Below, piece by piece: positions 32,484 to 42,608 of a stretch of 64,000 nucleotides of DNA. The DNA is from Streptomyces pluripotens (lineage in GTDB: Bacteria > Actinomycetota > Actinomycetes > Streptomycetales > Streptomycetaceae). The stretch is from NCBI RefSeq assembly GCF_000802245.2, contig NZ_CP021080.1, forward strand, positions 5,332,001 to 5,396,000. The letters are read 5' to 3'. Made by a program: the position numbers and the translations under genes. Each line of letters begins with the position of its first letter. Positions within the stretch are counted from its first letter, which is position 1. Below the pieces are notes generated by a model. The model saw nothing but the letters and a program-made list of their open reading frames with translations. It ran no database searches and was not told the DNA's origin.

Positions 32484-34166
32484 GTGGCGCAGGTGCCGCA
32501 GACATTCTTCGATGCTCTCGCGGTGCGCACCTGGTGCGGTCTGGCCCTGCGGGCACTGGGCCGGGCCCGCGCCGAGATCGACGCGATCAACGTCTACCCG
32601 GTCGCGGACGGTGACACCGGAACGAACCTCTACATGACGTGGGAGTCGGCGGTGACGGCCGTGGAGGCCGTGTTCGAAGGGTACGAGACGGGCTGCGGGG
32701 AGCCGTCCCTCGCGGACGCGGTGCACGCCATGGCCCACGGGGCACTCATCGGGGCCCGGGGCAACTCCGGGACGATCCTCGCGCAGCTGCTGCGTGGGAT
32801 GGCGCAGGTGCTCGCCGCCGACGACGCCGGGCGCGAGCCGCCGCACCTGGAAGGCGGGCGGCTGAGGCTGGCCCTGCGCCGGGCCGCCGACTCCGCCCGG
32901 CAGGCCGTGGCCCACCCCGTCGAGGGCACGGTGCTCACTGTCGCCTCGGCCGCCGCCAACGCAGCGGAGCGGGCCGAGGGCGACTGTGCGGCAGTCGCGC
33001 GGGCGGCCTACGAGGGTGCGCGAGCGGCTCTGGCGGCCACACCGGGTCAGCTGGCCGTGCTGCAACAGGCCGGGGTGGTCGACGCCGGCGGACGGGGGCT
33101 GGTGGCGGTGCTGGGGTCCCTGGTGGAGGCGTTCACGGGGGAAGCGGTGCGTGAGGTCCCGAAGGTCCCGGAGCCCGTTGCAGGTGGTCACGCGCCCGTG
33201 ACCGTCCCCGGCGCCGGGCTGTGCGTCGCCGCCGCCGAGGCCGGCGGGCCCGCCTTCGAGGTGATCTATCTCCTGGAGGCAGGCGACACGGCAGTGGCCC
33301 GGCTCCGTGAGCGACTCGACGCCCTCGGGGAGTCCCTCGTCGTGGTCGGCGGCGACGGACTGTGGAACGTGCACGTGCACGTTGACGACGCAGGCGCCGC
33401 CGTGGAAGCGGGTGTGGAGGCCGGGCGGCCGTACCGGATCAAGATCACCCACTTCGGCCTTGGCGATGTGCACACTGGGGCTGAGCGACCGACGCGCGAG
33501 CGCGCCCAGCGTGCGGTCGTCGCCGTCGTGCCAGGTGAGGGGCTGGCCGGCCTGTACACCGAAGCGGGCGCCACCACCGTCCTCGCGCGCCCCGGGGAGC
33601 CGCCCGCCAGCGGCGAACTGGTGCAGGCGGTACGGCGTGCCCACGCACGCGAGGTCGTGCTGCTGCCCAACGACGCCGAGCTGCGTCACACAGCCGCCGC
33701 CGCGGCCGAGCAGGCCCGCGCCGAGGGCATCCGCGTGGCCCTGATCCCGACCCGGTCGGCCGTCCAGGGCATCGCCGCGCTCGCCGTGCACGAGGCCGCG
33801 CGCCGGTTCGACGAGGACGTCGTCCAGATGACCTCGGCGGCGGGCGCCACCCGGTACGCCGAGGTCGTCGTCGCCGAACACCAGTCCTGGACGACGGCTG
33901 GCATCTGCCAGGCCGGGGACGTCCTGGGCCTGATCGACGGCGATGTGGCGGTGATCGGCCCGGACGTCACCGCAACCGCCGAGACCGTCCTGGACCGCAT
34001 GCTCCAGGCCGGCGGCGAGCTGGTCACCCTCGTCATCGGCGACGATGCGCCCGAGACGATCGCCAGACACCTCCAGGCACGCGTGCGCGAGTCCTACCTG
34101 GCCGTGGACACGGTGGTGTACCAGGGTGGCCGGCAGGGAGCACTGCTGCTCATCGGCGTGGAATAG
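32484..34166 (+). CDS. DhaL/DegV-type protein, fatty acid kinase FakA-like
   Basis: A protein of about 560 residues. The N-terminal DhaL kinase-type domain (to about residue 200) has the Mg-ATP motif YPVADGDTGTNLYMTW and GARGNSGTILAQLL. The C-terminal region includes HVHVDDAGAAVEAG. This layout matches Gram-positive FakA, which phosphorylates fatty acids bound by a separate FakB (DegV) protein; no FakB gene is in the window. I prefer the GTG at 32484, with GGGAGG 5 bp upstream. An ATG at 32388 in the same frame has no visible ribosome site. It sits between rpmB and recG in related genomes, as I recall; here another operon intervenes. Confidence 0.88.
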   Translation: MAQVPQTFFDALAVRTWCGLALRALGRARAEIDAINVYPVADGDTGTNLYMTWESAVTAVEAVFEGYETGCGEPSLADAVHAMAHGALIGARGNSGTILAQLLRGMAQVLAADDAGREPPHLEGGRLRLALRRAADSARQAVAHPVEGTVLTVASAAANAAERAEGDCAAVARAAYEGARAALAATPGQLAVLQQAGVVDAGGRGLVAVLGSLVEAFTGEAVREVPKVPEPVAGGHAPVTVPGAGLCVAAAEAGGPAFEVIYLLEAGDTAVARLRERLDALGESLVVVGGDGLWNVHVHVDDAGAAVEAGVEAGRPYRIKITHFGLGDVHTGAERPTRERAQRAVVAVVPGEGLAGLYTEAGATTVLARPGEPPASGELVQAVRRAHAREVVLLPNDAELRHTAAAAAEQARAEGIRVALIPTRSAVQGIAALAVHEAARRFDEDVVQMTSAAGATRYAEVVVAEHQSWTTAGICQAGDVLGLIDGDVAVIGPDVTATAETVLDRMLQAGGELVTLVIGDDAPETIARHLQARVRESYLAVDTVVYQGGRQGALLLIGVE

Positions 34167-34177
34167 CGCGCCGAACA

Positions 34178-34207
34178 GACGGCGGGACGGGTCACCCGCC
34201 CGCCGTC
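34178..34207. terminator. Bidirectional terminator between convergent genes
   Basis: A 14-bp stem with one bulged A (arms 34178-34192 and 34194-34207) begins 11 bp after the FakA-like stop and overlaps the last codons of the minus-strand gene. Confidence 0.75.
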
Positions 34208-37137
34208 CGCAGCAACTGGGACGCCTCCGCCCGCCGCGCCCGGACGGTCTCATCGCCGTCGTCACCCTCCGCGCCGGCGCCTGCGCAGGCCGCGAGCACG
34301 CCGCGCGCGCGTGCCACCGCCTCCGCGTGTCTCCCCAGGTCGGACGCCAGCCATCCGGCGGCGAGTTCGGCACCGGTACGGCCATGCCGCCCATCGGCGC
34401 CGAGCGCTGCGAACAGCGTGGCCGCCCGGTCCATGTGGACCAGCGCCGCTTCGAGCGAGGCCTGGATCGCGCCCTCTTCGCCCTCTTCGCCCGCTTCGGC
34501 CTGCCCGGCCGCCGAACGGGCCAGCAGGTCGCCGAACTGACGGTGGGTGTTGGCCAGTTCGGCCGTGAGCTGGTTGCCCCGGGCCGCTTCCGTGGCGGCC
34601 TGCAACGCGCGCTCGCACTCGCGCACCGCCTCCGCCATCAGCTCCCGTGCGCGCTCCGCCCCGGACTTCCCGCGCAACGCCAGCCAGCCGCGGGCGCGCA
34701 GGGAACGGACGAGGAAGCGCGGGTTGTCCAGAGCGCGCCACAACTCGCCCGCGCGTGCATACGCCTGGTCCGCCTCCTCCGGCAGGCCAGCGTTGCCCAG
34801 AGACTCGGCGGCGAGGTGCGCGAGTGTGGCGTGGTCCTGCTGCTCCGGCCAGTGCCGGGCGATCTCCGCAGCCCGCAGCCGGCGCTCGGCAGCCGCCCGG
34901 TGGTCGCCCAACTGGCTCAGGCAGTCGCCGAGCCACCACAGTGCCTGCACCACGGCGCCGTCGCCGTGCGTCCCCGCGGACAGATCGCACAGTGCCGACT
35001 CCAGTACCTCGGCCGCCTCCGCGCAGCGTTGCTGCCGCAGCAGGAATCCGCCGAGCAGCTGCCGCGCCCAGGCACCCAGTGTGGCGCCCTCACCGGCCTC
35101 GTCGGCCCAGTGCGCGGCCTCAAGCGCGTGCTCCGCCGCCTCCCCGGTCGCACCCCGGCCGCCGATCACCTCCGCGAGCTGAAGGTGCAGCTGTGCGCGC
35201 CCGACCGGCTCCACGCAGGGCCCGCCGTGCTCCAGGGCAGCCCGTAGTGCCTGCTCGGCCCCGGCCAGGTCACCGGCCTCGTGGGCCAGAGCGGCGACCT
35301 GCGCCTCGTATTCGACCGCGAACCACGGAATCCCGGCGTCCACGCACTCACGGGCGGCCCGCCTGAACAGCTCCGCGGCCCGTGGGGCGTCTCCGCCGTG
35401 CGCGGCCAGTTCGGCGAGCATCGCCCGGGCCTCCGCGGCCCGGGCGGCCATCCGGACGTCGCCGCCGGTCCGCCCGTCGACCAGTGCCAGTACCTCGCGC
35501 GCTGCCCGATCGGCCTCCGCGCGCGCCGCCTGGGCGGAGCCGCCCGCGGAACACCCGTGTACCCGTCGCAGCAGTATCCGTGCCCGGCTCATCACCACCG
35601 ACGCCGTCTGCCGTACTCCGGTGGTGCCGTCGGCGTACAGCGCGAGCGCCTCGTCGTGCAGGCCCGTGACCGTGGCCAGGGCCGCGTCCACCTCGCCCCG
35701 CAGCGCGCGGACGTAAGCCCCCCGGGCGCGTGCCGCCAGCGCCTCTCCGGGGTCGCCTGCCGCGGCGTACAGCGCCGAGGCCCGCTCGAACAGCTCGACG
35801 CCCTCGGCGCCGCGGGCCATGGCCTCGTGGTCGGCGATCTCAGCACGGTCGCGCGGCTCCAGCTCGTCGTCCCGCGCGGCGCGCGCGACTGCCGCCCACG
35901 CCTCGACAGCGTTCGGTCGCAGGGCGTCCGACAGCCGCCGGGCCTCGGCGAGCAGACCGGCCAGGTCGGGGCCGCCGGACACCTCGGGTGCCGGGGGCGC
36001 GACCACCGGGGCCGGCCCGGTGCGCACCGCGCGCACCCCCAGCGGCAGGCGTTCCACCAGCGGGCGCTGCGCCATACGTGCGCGTATCCGGTCACCGATG
36101 TACGTGGTTCCGTTGCGACGGTCGAACTGCTCGGCCAGTTCTGTCGCCTCCGCGCGCGCGTGTGCGCCGAGTTCCCGTGCCGTCCAGGTCCGCCCGGGCG
36201 GTCCCGGCACCCGCTGGTCACCGAGGCCCAGCCCGGTCAGCCGGTCCGCGAGCAGTGTCACGACGGCCATGAAGTCGAGCCGGCTGCGGGGGTGCCCGGT
36301 GTCCGTGAAGTACGCCGGCCGCTCGGCGAGCAGTTCCAGGCCGCGGGCCTCGTTGCCGGTCAGCGCGCAGAACTCCACGTGGTCGGCGTAGGCGCCGCGC
36401 ATGCTCTCCATCGGGCGCACCAGCCGAAAGCCGCGCAGGTGGTGTGCCCGGGCCTCCGCCACCCGGCCGAGGCGCAGTAGCGGGACCAGCGAGGAGGCGA
36501 GGACGGTGTGTGGCTCGTGCGCGCAGCTGTACTCGCCCTCCAGCACCGGCCGCCACAGTTCCAGCGCCTGCGCGTCCCGGCCGCACGTCACCTGCCAGGT
36601 GCCCTGCCCGTGCAGCTCGCAGGCGTGGCAGTCGGCCATCCGGTCCCGGTCGGCAGCCAGCCACGCGGTAGAGGCCCGCTCCGCCCGAGCCAGGTCGCCG
36701 ATGTGCGCTGCCACACTGAACTCGGCGCAGCGCACGGCGCGTTCGGAGTGCCCGGCGAGCCGGTAACGGTGCTCCATCTCGCCGAGCCACTTCTCCACGG
36801 AGGCGAGCGGGATGTGCGGCTGGTCCAGCATGCCGGCTGACATCCACTTGAACACCCAGTGCAGTGAGTGCGTCTCGTACGCGTCGAAGTCCTCGGGCCG
36901 TTCGTCCCACAAGCGCAGCAGCCGCGCGAAGGGGACGAACATCTTGTCCTTCTCGGAGCTGTAGTTGTAGACCTTCAGTTGGTGCCCGAGTGCCTCGATC
37001 ACGGCGAGTGGGGCGTCCAGCCGCTCGGCTGCGGCGAGTAGCTGCTCCGCGCGTGCGTTGCGGGCCGGGCCCTCCGGCTGCTCGGAGTTGTCCGCTATCG
37101 CCCGGCGGAGCGCATCGAAGTCGGTGATCTCGTTCAC
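34192..37137 (-). CDS. Large helical-repeat (TPR-like) protein, partner of Hsp90 homologue
   Basis: A 981-residue cytoplasmic protein, nearly all alpha-helical and Ala/Glu/Arg-rich. Degenerate tetratricopeptide-like units recur through the second half, for example GDLAGAEQALRAALEHGG, QRCAEAAEVLESAL and GLPEEADQAYARAGELWRAL. The N-terminal 350 residues are less repetitive and carry Trp and His residues (THSLHWVFKWMSAGM, CHACELHGQGTW). No signal peptide, kinase or DNA-binding domain is visible. Its GTG overlaps the TGA of the upstream Hsp90 gene (GTGA), so the two are translationally coupled and likely act together. TPR proteins are well-known Hsp90 co-chaperones in eukaryotes, which suggests, but does not prove, a client- or adaptor-type role here. 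Confidence 0.85.
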   Translation of the reverse strand: MNEITDFDALRRAIADNSEQPEGPARNARAEQLLAAAERLDAPLAVIEALGHQLKVYNYSSEKDKMFVPFARLLRLWDERPEDFDAYETHSLHWVFKWMSAGMLDQPHIPLASVEKWLGEMEHRYRLAGHSERAVRCAEFSVAAHIGDLARAERASTAWLAADRDRMADCHACELHGQGTWQVTCGRDAQALELWRPVLEGEYSCAHEPHTVLASSLVPLLRLGRVAEARAHHLRGFRLVRPMESMRGAYADHVEFCALTGNEARGLELLAERPAYFTDTGHPRSRLDFMAVVTLLADRLTGLGLGDQRVPGPPGRTWTARELGAHARAEATELAEQFDRRNGTTYIGDRIRARMAQRPLVERLPLGVRAVRTGPAPVVAPPAPEVSGGPDLAGLLAEARRLSDALRPNAVEAWAAVARAARDDELEPRDRAEIADHEAMARGAEGVELFERASALYAAAGDPGEALAARARGAYVRALRGEVDAALATVTGLHDEALALYADGTTGVRQTASVVMSRARILLRRVHGCSAGGSAQAARAEADRAAREVLALVDGRTGGDVRMAARAAEARAMLAELAAHGGDAPRAAELFRRAARECVDAGIPWFAVEYEAQVAALAHEAGDLAGAEQALRAALEHGGPCVEPVGRAQLHLQLAEVIGGRGATGEAAEHALEAAHWADEAGEGATLGAWARQLLGGFLLRQQRCAEAAEVLESALCDLSAGTHGDGAVVQALWWLGDCLSQLGDHRAAAERRLRAAEIARHWPEQQDHATLAHLAAESLGNAGLPEEADQAYARAGELWRALDNPRFLVRSLRARGWLALRGKSGAERARELMAEAVRECERALQAATEAARGNQLTAELANTHRQFGDLLARSAAGQAEAGEEGEEGAIQASLEAALVHMDRAATLFAALGADGRHGRTGAELAAGWLASDLGRHAEAVARARGVLAACAGAGAEGDDGDETVRARRAEASQLLRTAGG

Positions 37138-38972
37138 CGTCCGTCCTCCTCCCCGTGGGTCGCCCATTCGAGCAGCCCGATGAACGCCCGGTTGAGCAGC
37201 GCCGAGTCGGCCGGCCGGAGCGGGCGCTGCGCCATCAGCAGCGCCTGCCCGTACAGCGACTCGGTGGCGGTGCCGATCAGTTCCGGGTCCCTGAGTGAAC
37301 CAATCCGCCGGACCAGCGGGTTGAGATGGTTGAGCACCAGGCGGGCGCGGGGGGCGCTGCCGCGCAGCGAGCCCAGGATGCCCGCCCACAGGTCGTCGGC
37401 TTCCTCCTCGGCCGTCGCACGGGCCTGCTCGTGCCGGGCCGCCCGGTCGTCCAGGTGCAGCGCGGGCACGGACAGTGGGTGGAAAGCACGCAGGACGACG
37501 TCGCAACCGAGGGGGTCGAGCTTCGCCCGGGCCGCCGCCAGGAAGCCGGACAGGGCCAGTTCCTCGCCCGGGTCGACCGCGTCCAGGTGTGCGGTCACGG
37601 TGTCCGCGTCAAGCTCGGCGACGACCGTTGTGGGCCGTACCCGCGGCAGCGCCTCCACCAGTTCGCTGTCGTACGTGTAACCGCCGTTGACGACCCCGAC
37701 GCCCTGTGCGGAGGCGATCGGCGCGACCTGCCGGTACTCCTCGACGGTCCGTGTGAAGTGCACCACGGGGTGCCGCTGGGCGAACTCTTCCAGGGACAGC
37801 TGCCCGTCGGTGGTCTCGAAGGGCAGCCACGGCAGCATCGTGCGCAACATGTCGCCGTCGTGCCGGGCGAGGGACTTCACCCCCAGGTGGTGGACCGCCA
37901 GGAAGGCTGCCAGCCGTTCCGGATCGCCGGCGGCGAGTCCGGTCAGCCAAGACCGGATCCTTTCGCCGAGCGCCTCCCGCACGGCTGCGAGCGTCTCGTC
38001 CTCGTACAGCGACTCGCGCGAGGCCGTGGGCCGCAGGCTGTCGGTGTCCAGCACACAGCGCACGAAGAATGCCCAGTCGGGGAGCAGCTGTTCGGCCCGT
38101 TCGGTCAGCAGCATGCCCTTCAGGTGCACCCGGTGGGTGGCCCGCTGGGCCGGGCTGACCGCGGACGGCAGCACATAGGCCACCCCGCGGACACCGGCCA
38201 GCGGCACGTCCAGGTCGATCGAGTCCAATGGTGTGAACCCGAACAGCTCGTGGCAGTGCCGAGCCAGTGCCACCCGTCTCGTGGCGGGACTCGGATACGC
38301 GCGGTCCCAGGGCGCGGGCAGGTCCGTGATCCGCTCCCCGCCCAACCGGACGTCGTACGGAAGCAGGGAACCGAAGTCCCGGGCCAGGGTGCGGACCCGC
38401 TCGGGTGCCAGCCACTCGGCCGCCCCGGCCCGCGCGGACAGGTACACGGTCGTGCCCGGCTCGGGCCGCTCCGCACTGGGCAAGGTGCGCACGGTGTACG
38501 ACCCGTCGTCGAGGGCCGTCCATTCCACCGGTCGGGCGTCGGGTGTACGGGCGCTGCGGCTGACCACTCTGATCCGCTCGGCGACCACGAAGCAGGCGAG
38601 CAGTCCGATGCCGAACTGGCCGAGGAAGTCCGACCGCGCCTCCTGCAGGCCTTCGGCCCGTTTGGAGCTGCGGCCGATGGTTGCCAGCAGGTTGTGCACG
38701 TCCGACTCGGTGAGCCCGATGCCGCTGTCCTCCACCCGTAGGCCGCCGTCGACCGCGTGGAGCCGGACCAGGGCCGGGGCGTCCGGCTCCACCGCCCGTC
38801 GGGCGGTGATGGCGTCCACGGCGTTCTGCAGCAGTTCGCGCAGATAGACCCTGGGGCTGGAGTAGAGGTGGTGGGACAGCAGGTCCACCAGACCGCGCAG
38901 GTCGACCTGGAATGTATGAGGTGTATGAGGTGTATGAGATGACTGGGATGACTGTGAGGTCTGGGAGTCCAT
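37134..38972 (-). CDS. Hsp90 (HtpG) family protein, divergent
   Basis: A 612-residue Hsp90 homologue, close to E. coli HtpG length (624) but divergent. The N-terminal ATPase has VYLRELLQNAVDAI (where HtpG has ELISNASDA), VEDSGIGLT and GQFGIGLLACF. The middle domain contains RVHLKGMLLTE, LLPDWAFFVRCVLDT and TASRESLYEDE. The C-terminal part is poorly conserved and ends in GEEDGR, not MEEVD. The first 20 residues are low-complexity (SQTSQSSQSSHTPHTPHT) and partly encoded by 9-bp tandem repeats. The next gene, for the helical-repeat protein, overlaps its stop. I withhold htpG as a name, since this looks like the separate 'HSP90 family protein' group. Confidence 0.9.
   Translation of the reverse strand: MDSQTSQSSQSSHTPHTPHTFQVDLRGLVDLLSHHLYSSPRVYLRELLQNAVDAITARRAVEPDAPALVRLHAVDGGLRVEDSGIGLTESDVHNLLATIGRSSKRAEGLQEARSDFLGQFGIGLLACFVVAERIRVVSRSARTPDARPVEWTALDDGSYTVRTLPSAERPEPGTTVYLSARAGAAEWLAPERVRTLARDFGSLLPYDVRLGGERITDLPAPWDRAYPSPATRRVALARHCHELFGFTPLDSIDLDVPLAGVRGVAYVLPSAVSPAQRATHRVHLKGMLLTERAEQLLPDWAFFVRCVLDTDSLRPTASRESLYEDETLAAVREALGERIRSWLTGLAAGDPERLAAFLAVHHLGVKSLARHDGDMLRTMLPWLPFETTDGQLSLEEFAQRHPVVHFTRTVEEYRQVAPIASAQGVGVVNGGYTYDSELVEALPRVRPTTVVAELDADTVTAHLDAVDPGEELALSGFLAAARAKLDPLGCDVVLRAFHPLSVPALHLDDRAARHEQARATAEEEADDLWAGILGSLRGSAPRARLVLNHLNPLVRRIGSLRDPELIGTATESLYGQALLMAQRPLRPADSALLNRAFIGLLEWATHGEEDGR
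38914..38940. repeat. Three 9-bp tandem repeats in the Hsp90 gene start
   Basis: GTATGAGGT, GTATGAGGT and GTATGAGAT follow one another. On the minus strand they encode Thr-Pro-His repeats within the first 25 codons. Confidence 0.85.
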
Positions 38973-39170
38973 CGTCACTGCGCCGGAGGGGGGAGTGCGC
39001 GGCGCGGGGTCGGGCGGTCCCGGGTGGGGCGGTGACCGCAGGGGATGGCCGGAGCGCGCCATCTTAGGGTCGGAACTGCCCACCTGACCAGGGGTTTCCA
39101 AGACCTCTGCAGTCGCTTGGGGCGAATTTCTCCAGCGGCGTCTACGGGATTGTCGGTGGTGTGGTGTGCA

Positions 39171-41402
39171 ATGGATCTCGTGCCCGCACTGGAAGAACCA
39201 CCGAAGCAACCCCTGCGACAACCGCTGAAGTCGGTGCTCGGCCCCGCCACTGCGAAGGTGATGGCCGAGCACCTCGGCCTGCACACCGTCGGCGACCTCC
39301 TGCATCACTATCCGCGCAGGTACGAGGAGCGCGGTCAGCTCACCCACCTCGCCGACCTGCCCATGGACGAGCACGTCACGGTGGTGGCCCAGGTCGCCGA
39401 CGCCCGGCTGCACGCCTTCGCCTCGGCCAAGGCGCCGCGCGGCAAGGGCCAGCGCCTCGAAGTCACGATCACCGACGGCAGCGGCCGGCTTCAGCTGGTG
39501 TTCTTCGGCAACGGCGTGCATAAGCCCCACAAGGAACTGCTGCCGGGGACCCGCGCGATGTTCGCCGGAAAGGTCTCGGTCTTCAACCGCCGACTCCAAC
39601 TCGCTCACCCTGCCTATGCGTTGCTCCGCGGCGACGGCGAGGAGGCGGTCGAGACATGGGCCGGTGCCCTGATCCCCATCTATCCGGCCACTGCCAAACT
39701 GGAGTCCTGGAAGATCGCCAAGGCGGTCCAGACGGTACTGCCCAGCGCGCAAGACGCGCTGGACCCCCTCCCCGGCAACCTCCGTGAGGGCCGCGGCCTG
39801 CTGCCCCTGCCCGAGGCCCTACTGAAGATCCACCAACCGCACACCAAGGCGGACATCGCCGACGCCCGCACCCGCCTCAAGTGGGACGAGGCCTTCGTCC
39901 TCCAGGTCGCCCTGGCTCGCCGTCGCTACGCCGACACCCAGCTCCCCGCCGTACCCCGCGTCCCGAAGCCGGACGGTATCCTCGCCGCCTTCGACGACCG
40001 TCTGCCCTTCAGCCTCACCGAGGGCCAGCGGAAGGTCTCCGGGGAGATCTTCGCCGACCTCGCCACCGACCACCCCATGCACCGGCTGCTACAGGGCGAG
40101 GTCGGCTCCGGCAAGACGCTCGTCGCCCTGCGCGCCATGCTCGCCGTGGTGGACGCGGGCGGCCAGGCGGTCATGCTGGCGCCCACTGAGGTTCTCGCTC
40201 AGCAACACCACCGCTCGATCACCGAGATGATGGGGGAACTGGCCGAGGGAGGCATGCTGGGCGGCGCCGAGCACGCCACGAAGGTGGTCCTGCTCACCGG
40301 CTCGATGGGCACCGCGGCCCGCCGCCAGGCCCTGCTGGACCTGGTCACCGGCGAGGCCGGCCTCGTCATCGGCACCCACGCGTTGATCGAGGACAAGGTG
40401 CAGTTCCACGATCTGGGCCTGGTGGTCGTGGACGAGCAGCACCGCTTCGGCGTGGAGCAGCGCGACGCCCTGCGCGGCAAGGGCAGACAACCGCCGCACC
40501 TCCTCGTCATGACCGCGACCCCCATCCCGCGCACCGTCGCCATGACGGTCTTCGGTGACCTGGAGACCTCGGTCCTCGACCAGCTCCCGGCCGGCCGCTC
40601 CCCGATCGCCAGCCATGTCGTCCCGGCCGCCGACAAGCCCCACTTCCTGTCCCGCGCCTGGGAACGGGTGCGCGAGGAAGTGGCGGACGGTCACCAGGCG
40701 TACGTCGTCTGCCCCCGCATCGGCGACGAGGAGGACGACCCGAAGAAGGCGAGCCGGAAGAAGTCCCCGGAGGACGAGGCGGAGAAGCGTCCCCCGCTGG
40801 CCGTCCTCGACGTGGCCGACGACCTGGGCAAGGGACCGCTGCAGGGCCTGCGGGTGGAGGTCCTGCACGGCAGGATGCACCCTGACGACAAGGACGCGGT
40901 GATGCGCCGCTTCGCGGCGGGCGAGACCGACGTCCTGGTTGCCACCACGGTCATCGAGGTCGGTGTCAACGTCCCCAACGCCACGGTCATGGTGATCATG
41001 GATGCCGACCGCTTCGGGGTGTCCCAGCTCCACCAGCTGCGTGGCCGGGTCGGCCGTGGTTCGGCCCCGGGGCTGTGCCTCCTGGTCACCGAGGTGCCCG
41101 AGGCCACCGCGGCCCGTCAGCGCCTGGGCGCCGTGGCCTCCACCCTCGACGGTTTCGAACTCTCCCGCATCGACCTGGAGCAGCGCCGGGAGGGAGACGT
41201 CCTGGGCCAGGCCCAGTCCGGCGCCCGGTCCAGCCTGCGGGTGCTGGCAGTCATCGAGGACGAGGAGGTCATCGCGGAGGCGCGACAGGAAGCGACGACA
41301 GTCGTGGCGGCCGATCCGGGGCTGCAGCGGCTGCCCGGCCTGCGCACGGCCCTGGACGCCCTCCTCGACGAAGAGAGGGAGCAGTACCTGGAGAAGGGCT
41401 AG
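39171..41402 (+). CDS. recG: ATP-dependent DNA helicase RecG
   Basis: A 743-residue helicase that reverses stalled replication forks and processes recombination junctions. The N-terminal wedge/OB domain covers about residues 60-160. Helicase motif I is QGEVGSGKT, motif II DEQH, motif III TATPIPRT, and the C-terminal lobe has ATTVIEVGVNVPNA and QLRGRVGRG. A lysine/glutamate-rich insert (DDPKKASRKKSPEDEAEK) sits in the second lobe. I start at the ATG giving MDLVPALEEP; the ribosome site is weak, so a slightly upstream GTG is possible. It is divergent from the Hsp90 gene and 58 bp upstream of rsmD. Confidence 0.97.
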   Translation: MDLVPALEEPPKQPLRQPLKSVLGPATAKVMAEHLGLHTVGDLLHHYPRRYEERGQLTHLADLPMDEHVTVVAQVADARLHAFASAKAPRGKGQRLEVTITDGSGRLQLVFFGNGVHKPHKELLPGTRAMFAGKVSVFNRRLQLAHPAYALLRGDGEEAVETWAGALIPIYPATAKLESWKIAKAVQTVLPSAQDALDPLPGNLREGRGLLPLPEALLKIHQPHTKADIADARTRLKWDEAFVLQVALARRRYADTQLPAVPRVPKPDGILAAFDDRLPFSLTEGQRKVSGEIFADLATDHPMHRLLQGEVGSGKTLVALRAMLAVVDAGGQAVMLAPTEVLAQQHHRSITEMMGELAEGGMLGGAEHATKVVLLTGSMGTAARRQALLDLVTGEAGLVIGTHALIEDKVQFHDLGLVVVDEQHRFGVEQRDALRGKGRQPPHLLVMTATPIPRTVAMTVFGDLETSVLDQLPAGRSPIASHVVPAADKPHFLSRAWERVREEVADGHQAYVVCPRIGDEEDDPKKASRKKSPEDEAEKRPPLAVLDVADDLGKGPLQGLRVEVLHGRMHPDDKDAVMRRFAAGETDVLVATTVIEVGVNVPNATVMVIMDADRFGVSQLHQLRGRVGRGSAPGLCLLVTEVPEATAARQRLGAVASTLDGFELSRIDLEQRREGDVLGQAQSGARSSLRVLAVIEDEEVIAEARQEATTVVAADPGLQRLPGLRTALDALLDEEREQYLEKG

Positions 41403-41460
41403 AACCGCCGCCGCCTGCCAGACTGATTCCGTAAAGCTGCCCAGGAGAAGGATTCGCGAA

Positions 41461-42551
<1,091 letters not shown>

Positions 42552-42608
42552 TGGGGCTACAGTCGTCCCGTCCGTCTCCAACCCGGCTGTAGAGAGTGGC
42601 GAGCACAG

